A stretch of 64,000 nt of DNA from contig DATMGN010000031.1 of NCBI GenBank assembly GCA_035555435.1, positions 1-64,000 of the forward strand. Reading direction: 5' to 3'. Origin of the DNA: 73-13 sp035555435. Lineage in GTDB: Bacteria; Actinomycetota; Actinomycetes; Actinomycetales; Microbacteriaceae. Position numbers and translations under genes: made by a program. Below are positions 62,557 through 64,000 of the stretch, piece after piece (positions within the stretch are counted from its first letter, which is position 1; each line of letters opens with the position of its first letter). Under the pieces are notes generated by a model, which was given only the letters and a program-made list of their open reading frames with translations, was not told where the DNA came from and made no database searches.

Positions 62557-62895
62557 GTGGCGACGACGCCGGAGCAGCTCGCCGCGATCCTCGACCGGCT
62601 CGAGCCGCTGCCAATCAGCTCGCGCAAGATGTTCGGCGAGTACGCGCTGTACCTCGACGGCCGGATCCCGGCGTTCGTCATCGACGGCGTGCTCGGGCTC
62701 AAGATCACCGAGTACGCCGACGCGCGGCTGACGCCCGAACTGCGCGGACCCATCTATCCCGGCTCGAAGGACTACTGGCGGATCCCCACGGAGCTGCTCG
62801 ACGACGGCGACTGGATCCGCGAGGCCGTCCTGGAGACGACCGCGCTCGTGCCGCTGCCGAAGCCGAAGCCGAAGCCGAAGCGCCCGTCGGCTTAG
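62557..62895 (+). CDS. TfoX/Sxy N-terminal domain protein
   Basis: A 112-residue protein with the TfoX core SSRKMFGEYALYLDGRIPAFVIDGVLGLKIT. Residues 68-95 resemble YjbR/TfoX helices, and the end is a (KP)n run coded by a short GAAGCC repeat. Such small proteins are widespread in bacteria and not competence regulators as a rule. GTG start 5 bp after the enoyl-CoA hydratase gene. Confidence 0.8.
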   Translation: MATTPEQLAAILDRLEPLPISSRKMFGEYALYLDGRIPAFVIDGVLGLKITEYADARLTPELRGPIYPGSKDYWRIPTELLDDGDWIREAVLETTALVPLPKPKPKPKRPSA

Positions 62896-62951
62896 CCATC
62901 CGACGCGCGTACTGACAGGCACGTCCGCCGGGCACTAGGTTTTGCATCGAC

Positions 62952-63620
62952 ATGGACGCCATCGATCTCGTGCCCGTCGACGCGCACCTCAGCATGACGT
63001 CGCTCGTGACCGCGCTCGTCGGGCTCCTGACCATCACGAACCCGCTCGGCACGCTGCCGATCTTCCTCGGTCTGACCGCCCAGATGACGCCGGGCCGCCA
63101 GCGCCGCACAGCGCTGTTCGTCGGGCTCACCGTCGCGGTCGTCCTCATCGTCGCGCTGCTCGCGGGGCAGTTCCTGCTCGACGTGTTCGACATCCACATC
63201 GACTCGTTCAAGATCGCAGGCGGCCTGCTCATCGGCGCCGTCGCCTGGTCGATGGTCACCGCGAAGTCGTCGTCGTTCACGGTCGACGCCGGCGGGCGCT
63301 CGCCCGTCGTCGTGCCGCTCGCGATCCCGCTGCTCGCGGGGCCGGGCGCGATCGCGCTCGCGATCACGTTCGCGCACGGCTACGACGAGCCGCTCGAGTG
63401 GGCGGTCGGGGCGGGCCTGTGTCTCGTCGTCGGCATCGCCGTCGCGGGGATCTACGCCGCGGGGCCCTGGGTCGCGCGCGTGCTCACTCCCGCGGGCCTC
63501 GAGGTGCTCACGCGAGTCTTCGGCCTGCTGCTCCTCGCGATCGCCGTCCAGTCGATCCTGACGAACGTCTTCAACGTCATCGGCGAGCACTTCCTCATCA
63601 CCGCGGCCGTGCCCGCTTGA
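62952..63620 (+). CDS. MarC-family membrane protein
   Basis: A 222-residue six-helix MarC protein with LLTITNPLGTLPIFLGLT, IAGGLLIGAVAW, VPLAIPLLAGPGAIA and RVFGLLLLAIAVQSILTNV. The role is unknown; older multidrug-resistance claims were not upheld. A MerR-type operator follows its stop codon. Confidence 0.88.
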   Translation: MDAIDLVPVDAHLSMTSLVTALVGLLTITNPLGTLPIFLGLTAQMTPGRQRRTALFVGLTVAVVLIVALLAGQFLLDVFDIHIDSFKIAGGLLIGAVAWSMVTAKSSSFTVDAGGRSPVVVPLAIPLLAGPGAIALAITFAHGYDEPLEWAVGAGLCLVVGIAVAGIYAAGPWVARVLTPAGLEVLTRVFGLLLLAIAVQSILTNVFNVIGEHFLITAAVPA

Positions 63621-63622
63621 CC

Positions 63623-63637
63623 TTGACGTAGCGTCAA
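63623..63637 (+). promoter_or_regulatory. MerR-type operator
   Basis: TTGACG-TAG-CGTCAA is a perfect 6+3+6 palindrome between a TTGACC -35-like and a CTACCT -10-like element. This placement is standard for MerR-family promoters; the merR-type gene starts 18 bp further on. Confidence 0.65.
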
Positions 63638-63654
63638 CCTCTACCTTCGGGGGC

Positions 63655-64000
63655 GTGGAGTACTCGATCCAGGAGGTCGCCCGGGCCGCGGGCACGACGA
63701 GCCGCACGCTGCGTCACTACGACGACATCGGCCTGCTCGCCCCGACGCGGGTCGCGGACAACGGATACCGGTATTACGACGAGACCGCGCTCGTCCGACT
63801 GCAGCGCATCCTGGTGCTGCGCGGGCTCGGTCTCGGACTGCCGGCGATCGCCGGCGCGCTCGCCCGGGACACGGACGCGGCGGGGGCGCTGCGCTCCCAC
63901 GTCCAGGAGCTCCGCGCGGAGCGCGGGCGGCTGGCGCGGCAGATCACGGCGGTCGAGCGCACGCTGGCCGCCATCGAGCAGGGAGGAGAGATCGCCATGG
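63655..64000 (+). CDS. MerR-family regulator (3' end outside window)
   Basis: The first 115 residues are present: a MerR HTH VEYSIQEVARAAGTTSRTLRHYDDIGLLAPTRV (residues 1-33, shown by its core TSRTLRHYDDIGLL), DNGYRYYDE wing, and a helical linker rich in Arg. The TipA-like branch fits. GTG start. The effector domain lies beyond the window. Confidence 0.9.
   Translation, partial: MEYSIQEVARAAGTTSRTLRHYDDIGLLAPTRVADNGYRYYDETALVRLQRILVLRGLGLGLPAIAGALARDTDAAGALRSHVQELRAERGRLARQITAVERTLAAIEQGGEIAM

Overview
The window is about 64 kb of very GC-rich, densely coded DNA with strong G/C third-position bias, many GTG starts and many 4-base ATGA/GTGA overlaps. The prfB-ftsE-ftsX-smpB order, a tmRNA with tag ANSKRADFALAA, a DUF222/HNH protein, DUF3039, DUF3105 and DUF305 proteins, and short palindromic repeats of a kind I associate with Microbacterium and relatives all suggest a member of the Microbacteriaceae (Actinomycetota). 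The family assignment is an inference.

Positions 1-18994 look like one catabolic island for methoxylated lignin-type aromatics (vanillate, syringate, 3-O-methylgallate, gallate). It holds three LigM/DesA-like tetrahydrofolate-dependent O-demethylases (382-1800, 7998-9398, 10322-11698) and the end of purU. It also holds a short MetE-like methyltransferase with a pseudoknot-capable leader. A four-gene reverse-strand operon encodes relatives of GalB hydratase, GalC aldolase and GalD tautomerase plus a VOC-superfamily (type I) extradiol dioxygenase. A complete five-gene Liv-type ABC importer, an aldehyde dehydrogenase, and PadR, IclR and GntR/FCD regulators complete it. The same 14-bp palindrome, GATTGTNNACAATC, lies in front of the gal operon / second demethylase and in front of the importer, tying them into one regulon. 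No LigAB/DesZ/GalA-type (type II) ring-cleavage gene is visible, so the VOC protein is the only candidate ring-opening enzyme here. This is the most novel system in the window.

Positions 18995-25458 carry tmRNA (ssrA), a di-haem-type cytochrome b, etfA/etfB, and the conserved smpB-ftsX-ftsE-prfB block. Positions 25538-35705 carry MFS, NUDIX, a clavaminate-synthase-like oxygenase, tRNA-Leu(UAG), DUF305 and DUF3105 proteins, a divergent TetR/MMPL pair with clustered half-sites, DedA, and MarR with a perfect 18-bp palindrome.

Positions 35656-45727 hold housekeeping genes (rdgB, rph, murI, pncB), an ABC exporter whose ATPase carries a long histone-H1-like tail, an HtrA protease and an aminotransferase. 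Positions 45731-51137 hold a nitrilase-family hydrolase and a haem cluster (hemD, hemC, hemG/hemY, hemE) with a probable hemA N-terminal remnant and an orphan C-terminal gene fragment, which suggest deletion.

Positions 51164-64000 hold GNAT, DUF222/HNH, a CopB-type copper ATPase with His-rich and YHS segments plus CsoR, cspA, gdhA, a SufR-like regulator with truncated haemoglobin and flavin reductase, DUF488, a zinc ribbon, nitronate monooxygenase, an SMR transporter, enoyl-CoA hydratase, a TfoX-like protein, MarC and the start of a MerR regulator. Several imperfect palindromes sit at gene ends or inside genes and look like dispersed repeats. I see no CRISPR array, prophage or insertion sequence.
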